From: an uncultured Duncaniella sp.
Lineage (GTDB): Bacteria > Bacteroidota > Bacteroidia > Bacteroidales > Muribaculaceae
Direction: 5' to 3'
Assembly (NCBI GenBank): GCA_910576785.1
Contig: CAJTJG010000004.1
Coordinates: forward strand, 1-64,000
DNA: 64,000 bases
The position numbers and the translations under genes were made by a program. Below the pieces are notes generated by a model that searched no databases, had not been told where the DNA came from, and saw only the letters and a program-made list of their open reading frames with translations. Numbering within the stretch: the first letter of the stretch is position 1; each line of letters opens with the position of its first letter. Shown here piece by piece: positions 33,714 to 43,075 of the stretch.

Positions 33714-35063
33714 TCAATAGGCCGAGCCGGTGGTGCGGCCTTTGATCTTGCCGTCTTTCATGAGTCCGTCGTAGTGGTGCATCATAAGGTGGCTCTCGAT
33801 CTGCTGGAGTGTGTCGAGCACAACTCCGACAAGGATCAGGAGCGAGGTGCCTCCGAAGAACTGCGCGAAGTTCTGGCTGATGCCGAAGAAACGTGCGAAG
33901 GCGGGGAGGATGGCCACGATTCCCAGGAATAGGGAGCCGGGCAGGGTGATGCGTGACATGATGGAGTCAAGATAGTCGGCGGTCTTCTTGCCGGGTTTCA
34001 CTCCGGGGATGAATCCGTTGTTGCGCTTCATGTCCTCGGCCATCTGGGTGGGACGCACTGTGATGGCTGTGTAGAAGTATGTGAAGGCGACAATCAGGAT
34101 GAAGTACACAAGGTTGTACCAGAAGCCGTTGATATCCGAGAAGGCTGCGTAGAATCCCGATGTGCCCTCCGAGCTTCCGAAGCCGGCGAGGGTGATGGGG
34201 ATGAACATGATGGCCTGGGCGAAGATGATGGGCATAACGCCGGCGGCATTGACCTTCAGGGGGATGTACTGGCGGGCGCCGCCATACTGGCGGTTACCGA
34301 CAATACGCTTGGCATACTGCACGGGCACCTTGCGTGTTCCCTGCACGAGAAGCACAGCGCCTACGGTGACGGCGAACAGGAGGATGATCTCGACCACAAA
34401 CATGATGAGACCGCCCTGGCTGCCGGTCGATCCGGGCAGACGGCTTGTGAACTCGTAGAAAAGTGCTCCCGGAAGGCGGGCGATGATACCTACAAGGATG
34501 ATGAAGGAGATACCATTGCCGATGCCACGATCAGTGATACGCTCACCGAGCCACATGATGAACATGGAGCCGGCGGCGAGGATGACCGTCAGGAACGCAA
34601 TCGTCCAGAAGCCCATGTGGGCACCGCCTGTGGCGGCGCTCACCTGGACCTGGAGATTTACGAGATATGCCGGACCTTGGAGGAGCAGGATGAGCACAGT
34701 CAGATAGCGGGTATACTGACTGAGCTTCTGACGACCGCTCTCACCCTCTCTCTGCATTTTCTGGAAGGAGGGGAGCACCATGCCGAGGAGCTGTATCACG
34801 ATGGATGCAGTGATGTAGGGCATGATACCGAGGGCAAAGATCGAAGCCTGCGAGAAGGCGCCGCCCGAGAACATGTCGAGCAGCTGCATCAGACCGCTCT
34901 TGTTGGTGAACTTCGACAGGGCGTCGAGATCTTCGGGCGAGATGCCGGGAAGAACCACGTAGCAGCCCAGTCGATAGACGAGCACCAGCATGAGGGTCAC
35001 AAGGATGCGCTTCCTGAGTTCCTCGATGGTCCAAATGTTACGGATTGTCTGAATAAATCTCAT
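33714..35063 (-). CDS. secY: Preprotein translocase subunit SecY
   Basis: 449 residues with ten membrane helices. It forms the protein-conducting channel of the inner membrane together with SecE and SecG. Typical segments include YRLGCYVVLPGI near the first helix, GGAFSQASIFALGIMPYI and the cytoplasmic loop QYAKRIVG. It follows rplO by 18 nt. Confidence 0.97.
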   Translation of the reverse strand: MRFIQTIRNIWTIEELRKRILVTLMLVLVYRLGCYVVLPGISPEDLDALSKFTNKSGLMQLLDMFSGGAFSQASIFALGIMPYITASIVIQLLGMVLPSFQKMQREGESGRQKLSQYTRYLTVLILLLQGPAYLVNLQVQVSAATGGAHMGFWTIAFLTVILAAGSMFIMWLGERITDRGIGNGISFIILVGIIARLPGALFYEFTSRLPGSTGSQGGLIMFVVEIILLFAVTVGAVLLVQGTRKVPVQYAKRIVGNRQYGGARQYIPLKVNAAGVMPIIFAQAIMFIPITLAGFGSSEGTSGFYAAFSDINGFWYNLVYFILIVAFTYFYTAITVRPTQMAEDMKRNNGFIPGVKPGKKTADYLDSIMSRITLPGSLFLGIVAILPAFARFFGISQNFAQFFGGTSLLILVGVVLDTLQQIESHLMMHHYDGLMKDGKIKGRTTGSAY

Positions 35064-35081
35064 TTCGAGGGGAAAGGGGGA

Positions 35082-35528
35082 TTAGAGTTTGGTTACGGTG
35101 CCACCGGCCTCGGTGATGGCTTTTTCGGCAGCTGCCGAGAAGGCGTTGGCTTCAACGTCGACCTTCTTGGTGAGGGCACCGCCTGCGAGGATCTTGACGG
35201 GCTGCTTGCCGTTCACGATGCCGGCTGCGATGAGATCGGCAACGGTGATCTTGGCAAGACCGGCCTCGGTGGCGAGTGTCTCGAGATCGCTGAGGTTGAC
35301 AGCCTTGTACTCAACACGGTTGAGGGGCTTGAAACCAAACTTGGGAAGACGGCGCTGGAGGGGCATCTGACCACCTTCAAAACCTATTTTGCGGCTGTAG
35401 CCAGAGCGGGACTTGGCGCCTTTGTGACCACGGGTAGATGTTCCACCCTTGCCCGAACCTGCTCCACGGCCGATACGTGTCTTGGGGCGAACGGAGCCTA
35501 CAGCGGGATGAAGATTGCTTAAATCCAT
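35082..35528 (-). CDS. rplO: 50S ribosomal protein L15
   Basis: 148 residues, with the glycine/arginine-rich start (RIGRGAGSGKGGTSTRGHKGAKSR) that threads into 23S rRNA. Standard length and order. Confidence 0.97.
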   Translation of the reverse strand: MDLSNLHPAVGSVRPKTRIGRGAGSGKGGTSTRGHKGAKSRSGYSRKIGFEGGQMPLQRRLPKFGFKPLNRVEYKAVNLSDLETLATEAGLAKITVADLIAAGIVNGKQPVKILAGGALTKKVDVEANAFSAAAEKAITEAGGTVTKL

Positions 35529-35550
35529 AGTAGTTAAAAGATTTTAGTGT

Positions 35551-35730
35551 TTAGGCGTTGGTCACTTCTACCAAGTGATGCACTGCTTTTACCATACCCA
35601 TCACAGAGGGAGTGTCCTCGAGGACTACCGAGTGATGCATTTTCTTGAGGCCGAGGGCGTCGAGTGTGCGCTTCTGAACGGCAGGGGCGCCGATGCGGCT
35701 CTTAATCTGGGTGATTTTGATTTTTGCCAT
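35551..35730 (-). CDS. rpmD: 50S ribosomal protein L30
   Basis: 59 residues, beginning MAKIKITQIKSRIGAP and including RTLDALGLKKMHHSV, the L30 signature. It is located between rpsE and rplO as expected. Confidence 0.96.
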   Translation of the reverse strand: MAKIKITQIKSRIGAPAVQKRTLDALGLKKMHHSVVLEDTPSVMGMVKAVHHLVEVTNA

Positions 35731-35744
35731 TGCAATAGACGTTA

Positions 35745-36263
35745 TTAGCCGTTAAAAACTTTGTCGACAGAGATGCCGCGGTTCTGAGCCACCTGTGCGG
35801 GTGAGCGGAGCTCGCCGAGGGCTGCGATAGTGGCCTTGACAAGATTGTGGGGGTTGGATGAACCCTTCGACTTGCAGAGCACGTCGGTAATACCCACGCT
35901 CTCGAGCACGGCACGCATAGCACCACCGGCCTTTACACCGGTACCGTGGCTTGCGGGCTTGATGATGACGCGTGAGCCGCCGAACTTGGCGATCTGCTCG
36001 TGGGGGATTGTACCGCGGTTAACGGGAACCTTGATGAGGTTCTTCTTGGCAGCCTCCACGCCTTTGGCGATAGCGGCCTGTACCTCGTTGGCCTTGCCGA
36101 GACCCCAGCCTACGATGCCGTTCTCGTTGCCGACAACGACGATGGCTGCGAAGGTGAAGGTGCGGCCACCCTTGGTCACCTTGGTGACACGGTTGATGGC
36201 AACAAGACGATCCTTGAGATCAAGGTCGCCGGTGGACTTTACTTTATTATTCTTCAATGCCAT
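35745..36263 (-). CDS. rpsE: 30S ribosomal protein S5
   Basis: 172 residues with the double-stranded-RNA-binding S5 N-domain (RTFTFAAIVVVGNENGIVGWG) and the C-terminal domain with HGTGVKAGGAMRAV. It contributes to decoding accuracy and mRNA entry. Confidence 0.97.
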   Translation of the reverse strand: MALKNNKVKSTGDLDLKDRLVAINRVTKVTKGGRTFTFAAIVVVGNENGIVGWGLGKANEVQAAIAKGVEAAKKNLIKVPVNRGTIPHEQIAKFGGSRVIIKPASHGTGVKAGGAMRAVLESVGITDVLCKSKGSSNPHNLVKATIAALGELRSPAQVAQNRGISVDKVFNG

Positions 36264-36268
36264 ACTTC

Positions 36269-36610
36269 TTAGAATTTAAGGCCACCGTTGCGGGCGGCGT
36301 CAGCCAATGATTTTACTCTGCCGTGGAAGAGGTAGCCGTTACGGTCGAAAACGACCTCGGAGATACCAGCGGCAACAGCCTTCTTGGCGATGTCCTCGCC
36401 TACCTTGGCTGCGATTTCACATTTGGTGCCCTCTTCAATACCCTTGGAGGAAGCGGCGCAGAGGGTCTTGCCGGCGAGATCGTCGATGAGCTGTACGTAG
36501 ATCTGCTTGTTGCTGCGGAACACGCTCATGCGCGGACGAGCTGCAGTGCCGGAAATCTTGCCGCGGATGCGGGTTTTGATCTTATTTCTGCGTTGTATCT
36601 TAGAAACCAT
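36269..36610 (-). CDS. rplR: 50S ribosomal protein L18
   Basis: 113 residues, with RGKISGTAARPRMSVFRSNKQIYVQ and the end HGRVKSLADAARNGGLKF. It binds 5S rRNA with L5. Confidence 0.97.
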   Translation of the reverse strand: MVSKIQRRNKIKTRIRGKISGTAARPRMSVFRSNKQIYVQLIDDLAGKTLCAASSKGIEEGTKCEIAAKVGEDIAKKAVAAGISEVVFDRNGYLFHGRVKSLADAARNGGLKF

Positions 36611-36628
36611 AGTTGTTGATCAGTTTTA

Positions 36629-37186
36629 TTATTTAGCACTTGCCGACTTACCCGACTTGCGACGGATAATCTCGCCAACAAACTTGATACCTTTGCCCTT
36701 GTAGGGTTCGGGCTTGCGGAGCGAACGGATCTTGGCGCATACCTGGCCGAGAAGCTGCTTGTCGTCGCTCTCGAGGATGATGAGCGGGTTTTTGTTACGC
36801 TCTGTCTTTGCCTCGACCTTCACCTCGGGGGGGAGCTTTATATAGATGGCGTGGGAGAAACCGAGCGAGAGCTCGAGCACCTGGCCGTTGGAGGCAGCGC
36901 GGTAACCCACACCTACCAGTTCCATTTCTTTGCGATAGCCAGTGGAAACACCTACCACCATGTTGTGGATGAGGGCGCGGAAAAGACCGTGCTGTGCGCG
37001 GTGCTCGCGGTCATCGCTGGGGCGGGTGACGGTGACATGTCCGTCGGCCACCTCTACGGTGAGGTCGGGGTTCACTTTCTGGGTGAGTGTGCCTTTGGGA
37101 CCTTTTACGGTCACTACGTTGTCCTTGTCGACGGTGACGGTGACACCGGCGGGAATCTCAATGGGAGCTTTACCTATACGTGACAT
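36629..37186 (-). CDS. rplF: 50S ribosomal protein L6
   Basis: 185 residues, MSRIGKAPIEIPAGV start, two L6 repeats and the PEPYKGKGIKF signature near the end. Lies near the factor-binding site. Confidence 0.97.
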   Translation of the reverse strand: MSRIGKAPIEIPAGVTVTVDKDNVVTVKGPKGTLTQKVNPDLTVEVADGHVTVTRPSDDREHRAQHGLFRALIHNMVVGVSTGYRKEMELVGVGYRAASNGQVLELSLGFSHAIYIKLPPEVKVEAKTERNKNPLIILESDDKQLLGQVCAKIRSLRKPEPYKGKGIKFVGEIIRRKSGKSASAK

Positions 37187-37209
37187 AATTCTTGTATCCT
37201 CCTATCTGA

Positions 37210-37608
37210 TTAGTAAACGTAGCAGAGAACCTCGCCACCGATCTTGAGGTCGCGGGCTTTCTTGTTGGTCATCACACCTTTTGATGTCGAAAGGATGGCA
37301 ATGCCGAGTCCGTTCAACACGCGGGGCATATCTTTGTAGCCGGTATAACGGCGGAGTCCGGGACGGGAAACGCGCTCAAGGCTCTTGATAGCGTTGACCT
37401 TGTCGATCGGATCATACTTGAGGGCGATCTTGATGACGCCCGCAGGGTTTTCGCCCTCCTCGAACTTGTAGTTGAGGATGTAGCCTTGTTCGAAGAGGAT
37501 TTTTGTAATCTCCTTCTTCAAGTTTGAGGCGGGGATCTCAACCACACGGTGGTTGGCTTTGATCGCGTTCCTCAATCTTGTCAGATAATCTGCAATAGGA
37601 TCTGTCAT
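37210..37608 (-). CDS. rpsH: 30S ribosomal protein S8
   Basis: 132 residues, MTDPIADYLTRLRNA start and ILSTSKGVMTNKKA, the rRNA helix 21 binding region. In E. coli S8 also represses the spc operon by binding its mRNA. Here the gene is preceded by a 289-nt spacer. Confidence 0.97.
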   Translation of the reverse strand: MTDPIADYLTRLRNAIKANHRVVEIPASNLKKEITKILFEQGYILNYKFEEGENPAGVIKIALKYDPIDKVNAIKSLERVSRPGLRRYTGYKDMPRVLNGLGIAILSTSKGVMTNKKARDLKIGGEVLCYVY

Positions 37609-37897
37609 TGTTTGTTTTGTTTAAATTGATTGGGGGTGTCCCAACAATATTTAATACTCACTGTGTTTCTTTGGAGTGAAGAGGATGGAGAGGATGAGTG
37701 GCCGAAGGATGTCAGCCGGGGATTATGAGGATGCCAAGTCGATGTCGAGCGGCCGCAGTCTGGGCCCCGGTGCCGGTGAGGACGGAAGGAATGTTTCCGG
37801 TTTAGGTCCCGGCGGTGGGATCCGGCTGCTTAGAGGTAACGACTCTCGGGCCGGCACGACTATCTATTACCTGGGCATGCTGGGAATGGCGGTGAGA
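37609..37897 (-). promoter_or_regulatory. Long spacer upstream of rpsH, candidate S8 leader
   Basis: 289 nt with no gene between rpsN and rpsH, the longest spacer in the superoperon. It is G/C-rich with several local dyads, including TTGGG/CCCAA (37630-37644), 22-36 nt before the rpsH ATG. No TAnnTTTG promoter was seen. A short + strand open frame at 37676-37966 has no recognisable content. Confidence 0.4.
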
Positions 37898-38209
37898 TTA
37901 CCAGGAGGCTTTCTTCACGCCGGGGATAAGGCCTGCGGACGCCATCTCGCGGAACTGTATACGTGAGATGCCGAACTGACGCATGAAGCCTTTGGGACGG
38001 CCTGTGATGGAGCAGCGGTTGTGCAGGCGGATGGGATTGCTGTTCTTGGGGAGCTTCTGGAGCATCTGCGCGGCCTCGTAGGCCTCGGCGCGGTTCTCCT
38101 CGTCAACACCCGAGTTGACAATCTTCTTCAGCTCGGCACGTTTCTGGGCATACTTCTCGGCAAGGCGTGCACGCTTTACCTCACGGGCCTTCATTGATTC
38201 TTTTGCCAT
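37898..38209 (-). CDS. rpsN: 30S ribosomal protein S14
   Basis: 103 residues, MAKESMKAREVKRARLAEKY start and GFMRQFGISRIQFREMASAGLIPGVKKASW end. Only one cysteine remains in NRCSITGRPKG, so this is the zinc-free long form. Confidence 0.97.
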   Translation of the reverse strand: MAKESMKAREVKRARLAEKYAQKRAELKKIVNSGVDEENRAEAYEAAQMLQKLPKNSNPIRLHNRCSITGRPKGFMRQFGISRIQFREMASAGLIPGVKKASW

Positions 38210-38218
38210 AGCTATCTA

Positions 38219-38770
38219 TCAGTTTTTAGCGTTCTTGAAAGGGAGACCGAACTCTTTGAGCAGTGCATAACCCTCCTCGTCCGTGTTGGCGGTGGTGACG
38301 AAGGTGATGTTCATACCCATGAGCTTGTTGATGGCGTCGATGTTGATCTCGGGGAAGATGATCTGCTCGGTGATGCCGAGAGTATAGTTGCCGCGGCCGT
38401 CGAGCTTGCTGTTGATACCCTTGAAGTCGCGGATACGGGGAAGGGCAACACGGATCAGACGCTCGAGGAACTCGTACATTTTCTCGCGACGGAGGGTGAC
38501 CATCACACCGATGGGCATCTTCTTACGGAGCTTGAAGTTGGAGATATCCTTTCTCGAGAGAGTGGCAACTGCCTTCTGGCCGGTGATGGCTGTGAGCTCG
38601 TTGATGGCTGTCTCGATGAGTTTCTTATCCTGGGTAGCGTCGCCGAGACCCTGGTTGATGACGATCTTCTTCAGCTTGGGCACCTGCATGGGAGTGGTGT
38701 AGCTGAACTTCTCGGTGAGGGCGGGAACGATGCGTTCCTTATAGTCCTGTTTTACTGTCTGGGTGCTCAT
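38219..38770 (-). CDS. rplE: 50S ribosomal protein L5
   Basis: 183 residues, with KKIVINQGLGDA and GITEQIIFPEINIDAI. It binds 5S rRNA and contacts P-site tRNA. Its start codon shares one base with the rplX stop. Confidence 0.97.
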   Translation of the reverse strand: MSTQTVKQDYKERIVPALTEKFSYTTPMQVPKLKKIVINQGLGDATQDKKLIETAINELTAITGQKAVATLSRKDISNFKLRKKMPIGVMVTLRREKMYEFLERLIRVALPRIRDFKGINSKLDGRGNYTLGITEQIIFPEINIDAINKLMGMNITFVTTANTDEEGYALLKEFGLPFKNAKN

Positions 38771-39087
38771 TACTTAATCTCCTCTCCAGATTTTTTAGAA
38801 ATACGGATTACCTTGCCGTTCTCCCTGCGCAGGCTCACACGTGTGGGCTTGCCGCTCTTGGGGTCGATCAGAGCGATGTTGGAGATGGCGATGGGAGCCT
38901 CTTTCTTGATGAGACCTCCCTGGGGGTGCTGCGCATTGGGCTTGGTGGCCTTGGTCACCATGTTGATGCCCTCAACAAGTGCCTTCTGCTTCTGCACGAG
39001 GACTTTGAGCACACGGCCCTCCTTGCCACGGTCTTCGCCGGCAAGAACATAGACGGTGTCGCCTTTTTTAATGTATGACTTGGACAT
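38770..39087 (-). CDS. rplX: 50S ribosomal protein L24
   Basis: 105 residues with the KOW motif KKGDTVYVLAGEDRGKEG, which helps begin 50S assembly. Confidence 0.97.
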   Translation of the reverse strand: MSKSYIKKGDTVYVLAGEDRGKEGRVLKVLVQKQKALVEGINMVTKATKPNAQHPQGGLIKKEAPIAISNIALIDPKSGKPTRVSLRRENGKVIRISKKSGEEIK

Positions 39088-39116
39088 TACTTTCTGTTTT
39101 TGACGGTTGTGGTTGA

Positions 39117-39485
39117 TCAGAGAACCTCAGGTGCGAGGGAAACAATCTTCATCTGGTTGGCGGCACGCAGCTCACGGGCAACGGGGCCGAAGATACGGGT
39201 GCCACGGAGCTCACCGGCGTTGTTGAGAAGCACGCACGCATTGTCGTCGAAACGGATGTAGGATCCGTCGGGACGACGGATTTCCTTCTTGGTGCGTACG
39301 ACTACAGCCTTGCTGACTGTACCTTTCTTGACATCGGAGGAGGGGATCACGCTCTTGACGGACACCACGATGATGTCACCAACGGAAGCGTAACGGCGTC
39401 CTGTTCCGCCAAGCACGTGGATGCAGAGGGCTTCCTTTGCACCGCTGTTGTCGGCTACGGTTAAACGGCTTTCAGTCTGTATCAT
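39117..39485 (-). CDS. rplN: 50S ribosomal protein L14
   Basis: 122 residues, MIQTESRLTVADNSGAKEAL start and the canonical RIFGPVARELR. Forms an intersubunit bridge. Confidence 0.98.
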   Translation of the reverse strand: MIQTESRLTVADNSGAKEALCIHVLGGTGRRYASVGDIIVVSVKSVIPSSDVKKGTVSKAVVVRTKKEIRRPDGSYIRFDDNACVLLNNAGELRGTRIFGPVARELRAANQMKIVSLAPEVL

Positions 39486-39488
39486 AGC

Positions 39489-39746
39489 TTATTTAACTTT
39501 TTCGATGATTTCAACCAGGCGCCAGCGTTTGGTCTTGGAGAGGGGACGAGTCTCCATGAGGCGTACTGTATCGCCTATCTCGCACTCGTTCTTCTCGTCG
39601 TGGGCATGGTATTTCTTGGTTTTGTTGACGAACTTGCCATAGATGGGGTGCTTCTCCTTCCACTTCACCATGACGGTGATGGTCTTGTCGCCCTTGTTGC
39701 TCGAAACAACCCCGATGCGTTCTTTTCTTAAATTTCTCTTTTCCAT
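39489..39746 (-). CDS. rpsQ: 30S ribosomal protein S17
   Basis: 85 residues, OB-fold rRNA binder; RKERIGVVSSNKGDKTITV start and GDTVRLMETRPLSKTKRWRL signature. Confidence 0.97.
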   Translation of the reverse strand: MEKRNLRKERIGVVSSNKGDKTITVMVKWKEKHPIYGKFVNKTKKYHAHDEKNECEIGDTVRLMETRPLSKTKRWRLVEIIEKVK

Positions 39747-39758
39747 TTTCGGTAGGGA

Positions 39759-39956
39759 TTATTTGTTGTTGAGTTCGCGCATGCGCAGTTCTGTCTTAAC
39801 GCGGGCGATCTCTTTGCGCGCATGTGTAATCTTTGCGGGGCTGTCAAGGGGCGATATTGCGTGGTTGATCTTGAGCTGGGCATAGTCCTTCTCCATCTCA
39901 GCCAGGCGATCGCGGAGATCCTGAGTGCTTACTTCAGTGAATTTTTCTTTCTTCAT
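39759..39956 (-). CDS. rpmC: 50S ribosomal protein L29
   Basis: 65 residues, two-helix protein near the exit tunnel; ends KITHARKEIARVKTELRMREL. Confidence 0.95.
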   Translation of the reverse strand: MKKEKFTEVSTQDLRDRLAEMEKDYAQLKINHAISPLDSPAKITHARKEIARVKTELRMRELNNK

Positions 39957-39962
39957 GACGGA

Positions 39963-40394
39963 TTACACATTTTGGGTTGGGTCATAGTCGCGGCGAACGA
40001 CAAATTTCGTGGTGACGGGGAGCTTCTGGGCGGCGAGACGCAGAGCCTCCTTGGCGATTTCGAAGGGTACGCCCTCTACCTCGATGATCATACGACCGGG
40101 AGTAACGGGAGCTACAAAACCTTCGGGAGCACCTTTACCTTTACCCATGCGGACCTCGGCGGGCTTCTTGGTGATGGGTTTGTCCGGGAAGATGCGGATC
40201 CATATCTGACCCTGACGCTGCATGTAACGTGTCACAGCGATACGGGCAGCCTCAATCTGGCGACCGGTGATCCACTTAGACTCGAGTGTCTTGATGCCGA
40301 ACGAACCGAAGGCCAACTGGTTGCCACGCTGCGCGATGCCTTTCATGCGGCCTTTCTGGGCGCGGCGGAATTTGGTTTTCTTGGGTTGTAACAT
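39963..40394 (-). CDS. rplP: 50S ribosomal protein L16
   Basis: 143 residues, MLQPKKTKFRRAQKGRMKG start, then RMGKGKGAPEGFVAPV. Lies at the A-site tRNA elbow of the 50S subunit. Confidence 0.98.
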   Translation of the reverse strand: MLQPKKTKFRRAQKGRMKGIAQRGNQLAFGSFGIKTLESKWITGRQIEAARIAVTRYMQRQGQIWIRIFPDKPITKKPAEVRMGKGKGAPEGFVAPVTPGRMIIEVEGVPFEIAKEALRLAAQKLPVTTKFVVRRDYDPTQNV

Positions 40395-40418
40395 TGTTGT
40401 GTTGAATCAATTGTGGGT

Positions 40419-41153
40419 TTAACGGTTGTTCTTGGGCTTGCGGAAGCCGCCGCGACGGGGTGCGCCGTTGCCGGCTGCGCCACGGGTCTCCTTCTGAGTG
40501 TTGGTGTACTGGGGGGCGAGGTCACGCTTTCCGTATACCTCACCACGGCAGATCCATACCTTCACACCTACCACACCTACCTTAGTGTGAGCCTCGACCA
40601 GTGCATAGTCGATGTCGGCACGAAGAGTGTGGAGGGGAGTGCGGCCTTCCTTGAACATCTCGCTGCGTGCCATTTCAGCACCGTTGAGACGACCGGAGAT
40701 CTGAACCTTGATACCCTCGGCTCCGGCACGCATGGTCGAAGCCACAGCCATCTTGACGGCACGACGATAGGCGATCTTGCCCTCGATCTGGCGTGCGATG
40801 GTGGATGCTACGATCTGTGCGTCGAGCTCGGGACGCTTCACCTCATAGATGTTGATCTGCACGTCCTTGTCGGTGATCTTCTTGAGCTCTTCCTTGAGCT
40901 TGTCGACCTCCGAGCCGCCCTTGCCGATGATGAGGCCGGGACGGGATGTGCATACAGTGATGGTGATGAGCTTCATTGTGCGCTCGATAACGATGCGCGA
41001 AACGCTTGACTTGGCAAGGCGGACGTTCAGGTACTTGCGGAGTTTGGAGTCCTCGAGCAGAGTATCGCCGTATTTCTTACCGCCATACCAGTTAGAGTCC
41101 CATCCACGGATAACTCCCAAGCGATTGCTGATTGGATTTACTTTCTGTCCCAT
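40419..41153 (-). CDS. rpsC: 30S ribosomal protein S3
   Basis: 244 residues with a KH domain (GLIIGKGGSEVDKL) and the C-terminal S3 domain (GVKVWICRGEVYG). Its glycine/arginine-rich tail is typical. It lines the mRNA entry channel. Confidence 0.98.
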   Translation of the reverse strand: MGQKVNPISNRLGVIRGWDSNWYGGKKYGDTLLEDSKLRKYLNVRLAKSSVSRIVIERTMKLITITVCTSRPGLIIGKGGSEVDKLKEELKKITDKDVQINIYEVKRPELDAQIVASTIARQIEGKIAYRRAVKMAVASTMRAGAEGIKVQISGRLNGAEMARSEMFKEGRTPLHTLRADIDYALVEAHTKVGVVGVKVWICRGEVYGKRDLAPQYTNTQKETRGAAGNGAPRRGGFRKPKNNR

Positions 41154-41156
41154 TTG

Positions 41157-41567
41157 TTAAGCTTTAGCGTTTTTGTTATCAATTGTGTCAACAATCAATG
41201 TGACGTGGTTGGCACGCTTGCGGATGCGGTATCCACGGCCCTGGGGAGCGGGACGGAGACGCTTGAGCATGGGGGCGCAACCCACCATGATCGTGCTCAC
41301 GAAGAGCTCGCCGGCATCAGCTTTGCGTTCGTTCTTGGCCTCCCAGTTTGCAATGGCTGAGAGGAGGAGTTTCTCAAGACGGGCAGCCGCTTCCTTGTTG
41401 GAGAACTTCAGGATACCGAGAGCGCGGTTTACTTCGACGCCGCGGATCATATCGGCCACCAGCCTCATCTTGCGGGGGGAGGTGGGGACATTGAGAAGCT
41501 TTGCAAAAGCGATGTGCTTCTGCTCGGCTTTCCTGAGATCGGCTGAGTTTCTTTTTCTTACACCCAT
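41157..41567 (-). CDS. rplV: 50S ribosomal protein L22
   Basis: 136 residues; PTSPRKMRLVADMIRG near the start and the tunnel-lining loop LKRLRPAPQGRGYRIRKR near the end. Confidence 0.97.
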   Translation of the reverse strand: MGVRKRNSADLRKAEQKHIAFAKLLNVPTSPRKMRLVADMIRGVEVNRALGILKFSNKEAAARLEKLLLSAIANWEAKNERKADAGELFVSTIMVGCAPMLKRLRPAPQGRGYRIRKRANHVTLIVDTIDNKNAKA

Positions 41568-41622
41568 TTTATCTTAATTCTTTTCTTTTTTACAAATGAA
41601 TTATTTATATCAGGGCCCAAAG

Positions 41623-41892
41623 TTATTTCTTCCTGTTACCGGAGTGACCACGGAATGTGCGGGTGGGAGCGAACTCACCGAGCTTGTGGCCTACCATGTT
41701 TTCAGTAACATAGACAGGGATAAATTTGTTACCGTTGTGAACAGCGAAGGTGTGTCCCACGAATTCGGGGGCGATCATGGATGCACGGCTCCAGGTCTTG
41801 ATGACCGATTTCTTGCCGCTTTCGTCCATGGCTGCGACCTTCTTCTCAAGCTTCACGCTGATAAACGGGCCTTTTTTAAGTGAACGACTCAT
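41623..41892 (-). CDS. rpsS: 30S ribosomal protein S19
   Basis: 89 residues, MSRSLKKGPFI start and KLGEFAPTRTFRGHSG end. Located in the 30S head. Confidence 0.98.
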   Translation of the reverse strand: MSRSLKKGPFISVKLEKKVAAMDESGKKSVIKTWSRASMIAPEFVGHTFAVHNGNKFIPVYVTENMVGHKLGEFAPTRTFRGHSGNRKK

Positions 41893-41920
41893 AGAGATAA
41901 GTGTTGCTTGTTAAATCAGA

Positions 41921-42748
41921 TTACTTTTTTCTTCTTTCGATGATGTACTTCGAAGAATGTTTCTTCGGGGCACGAGTCTTGAGACCCTTAGCATAGAGAC
42001 CCTTGCGTGAGCGGGGATGTCCACCGGAAGCACGGCCTTCGCCACCACCCATGGGGTGATCGACGGGGTTCATGACTACGCCGCGGTTGCGGGGACGACG
42101 GCCGAGCCAGCGCGAGCGGCCAGCCTTGCCGGAGCGCTCGAGGGAATGCTCGGAGTTGCCGACCACTCCTACAGTAGCGCGGCATGCGGCGAGGATCTTG
42201 CGGGTTTCACCCGAAGGTAATTTGACGATGACATAGTTGCCTTCGCGGGATATCAGCTGGGCGAATGTGCCGGCCGAACGAGCCATGAAGGCACCCTGTC
42301 CGGGACGCAACTCAATGTTGTGGACGAGAGTACCGACGGGGATGTTGGCCAGAGGAAGGCAGTTGCCTACCTCGGGCTGTGCATCGGGGCCGGAAAGGAG
42401 CTCGTCGCCAACCTTTAAGCCGTTGGGTGCAATGATGTAAGCCTTGGCGCCGTCCTTGTAGTAGAGAAGTGCGATGCGAGCTGAGCGGTTGGGATCATAC
42501 TCGATGGACTTGACCACGGCAGGAACGCCGTCCTTGGTTCTCTTAAAGTCTATGAAGCGGTATTTGCGCTTGTGGCCACCACCAAGGTAGCGGGTGGTGA
42601 GATGACCTTCGGAGTTACGGCCTCCGGAAGCCCTTTTGCCGACTGTAAGAGATTTCTCCGGTGTTGTAGCAGTGATGGTACCTTTGAAAACACCGATAAC
42701 TTTGTGCCTCTGCCCAGGGGTGGTGGGCTTGAATTTTCTTACTGCCAT
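41921..42748 (-). CDS. rplB: 50S ribosomal protein L2
   Basis: 275 residues, MAVRKFKPTTPGQR start, ASGGRNSEGHLTTR, and the conserved peptidyl-transferase-proximal loop NPVDHPMGGGEG near residue 225. Confidence 0.98.
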   Translation of the reverse strand: MAVRKFKPTTPGQRHKVIGVFKGTITATTPEKSLTVGKRASGGRNSEGHLTTRYLGGGHKRKYRFIDFKRTKDGVPAVVKSIEYDPNRSARIALLYYKDGAKAYIIAPNGLKVGDELLSGPDAQPEVGNCLPLANIPVGTLVHNIELRPGQGAFMARSAGTFAQLISREGNYVIVKLPSGETRKILAACRATVGVVGNSEHSLERSGKAGRSRWLGRRPRNRGVVMNPVDHPMGGGEGRASGGHPRSRKGLYAKGLKTRAPKKHSSKYIIERRKK

Positions 42749-42753
42749 TTTAT

Positions 42754-43044
42754 TTAGATGTTGCTATAGAAGTCAATTGTCTGACCGTCGGCAAGGTCAA
42801 CGATGGCTTTCTTCCAGGCAGCGGTTTTGCCGCGGAGCAGACCGCTCTTGGTCCAGCGTGACTTGTTCTTGGAACGGACATTGATTGTGTTGACGCGTGT
42901 CACCTTGACGCCGTAGAGCTTCTCGACGAGATCCTTGATCTGATACTTGTTGGCCTCGGGAGAAACGCTGAACGTGTAACGGCCGAGCTTCTCGGTCAAG
43001 AGGCTCGCCTTCTCGGTAACGATGGGTTTGATTGAGATTTCCAT
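42754..43044 (-). CDS. rplW: 50S ribosomal protein L23
   Basis: 96 residues, IKPIVTEKASLLTEKLGRYTF start. It is the docking site for SRP and trigger factor at the tunnel exit. Confidence 0.97.
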   Translation of the reverse strand: MEISIKPIVTEKASLLTEKLGRYTFSVSPEANKYQIKDLVEKLYGVKVTRVNTINVRSKNKSRWTKSGLLRGKTAAWKKAIVDLADGQTIDFYSNI

Positions 43045-43075
43045 GCTTTACTGTAGTTTTCTCGGTGGTCGAGGT

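Noticed and set aside
33676..33717. Longer map protein from the TTG at 33717
   Set aside because: It would overlap secY and add residues not seen at the start of type I enzymes; ATG 33675 gives the normal length.
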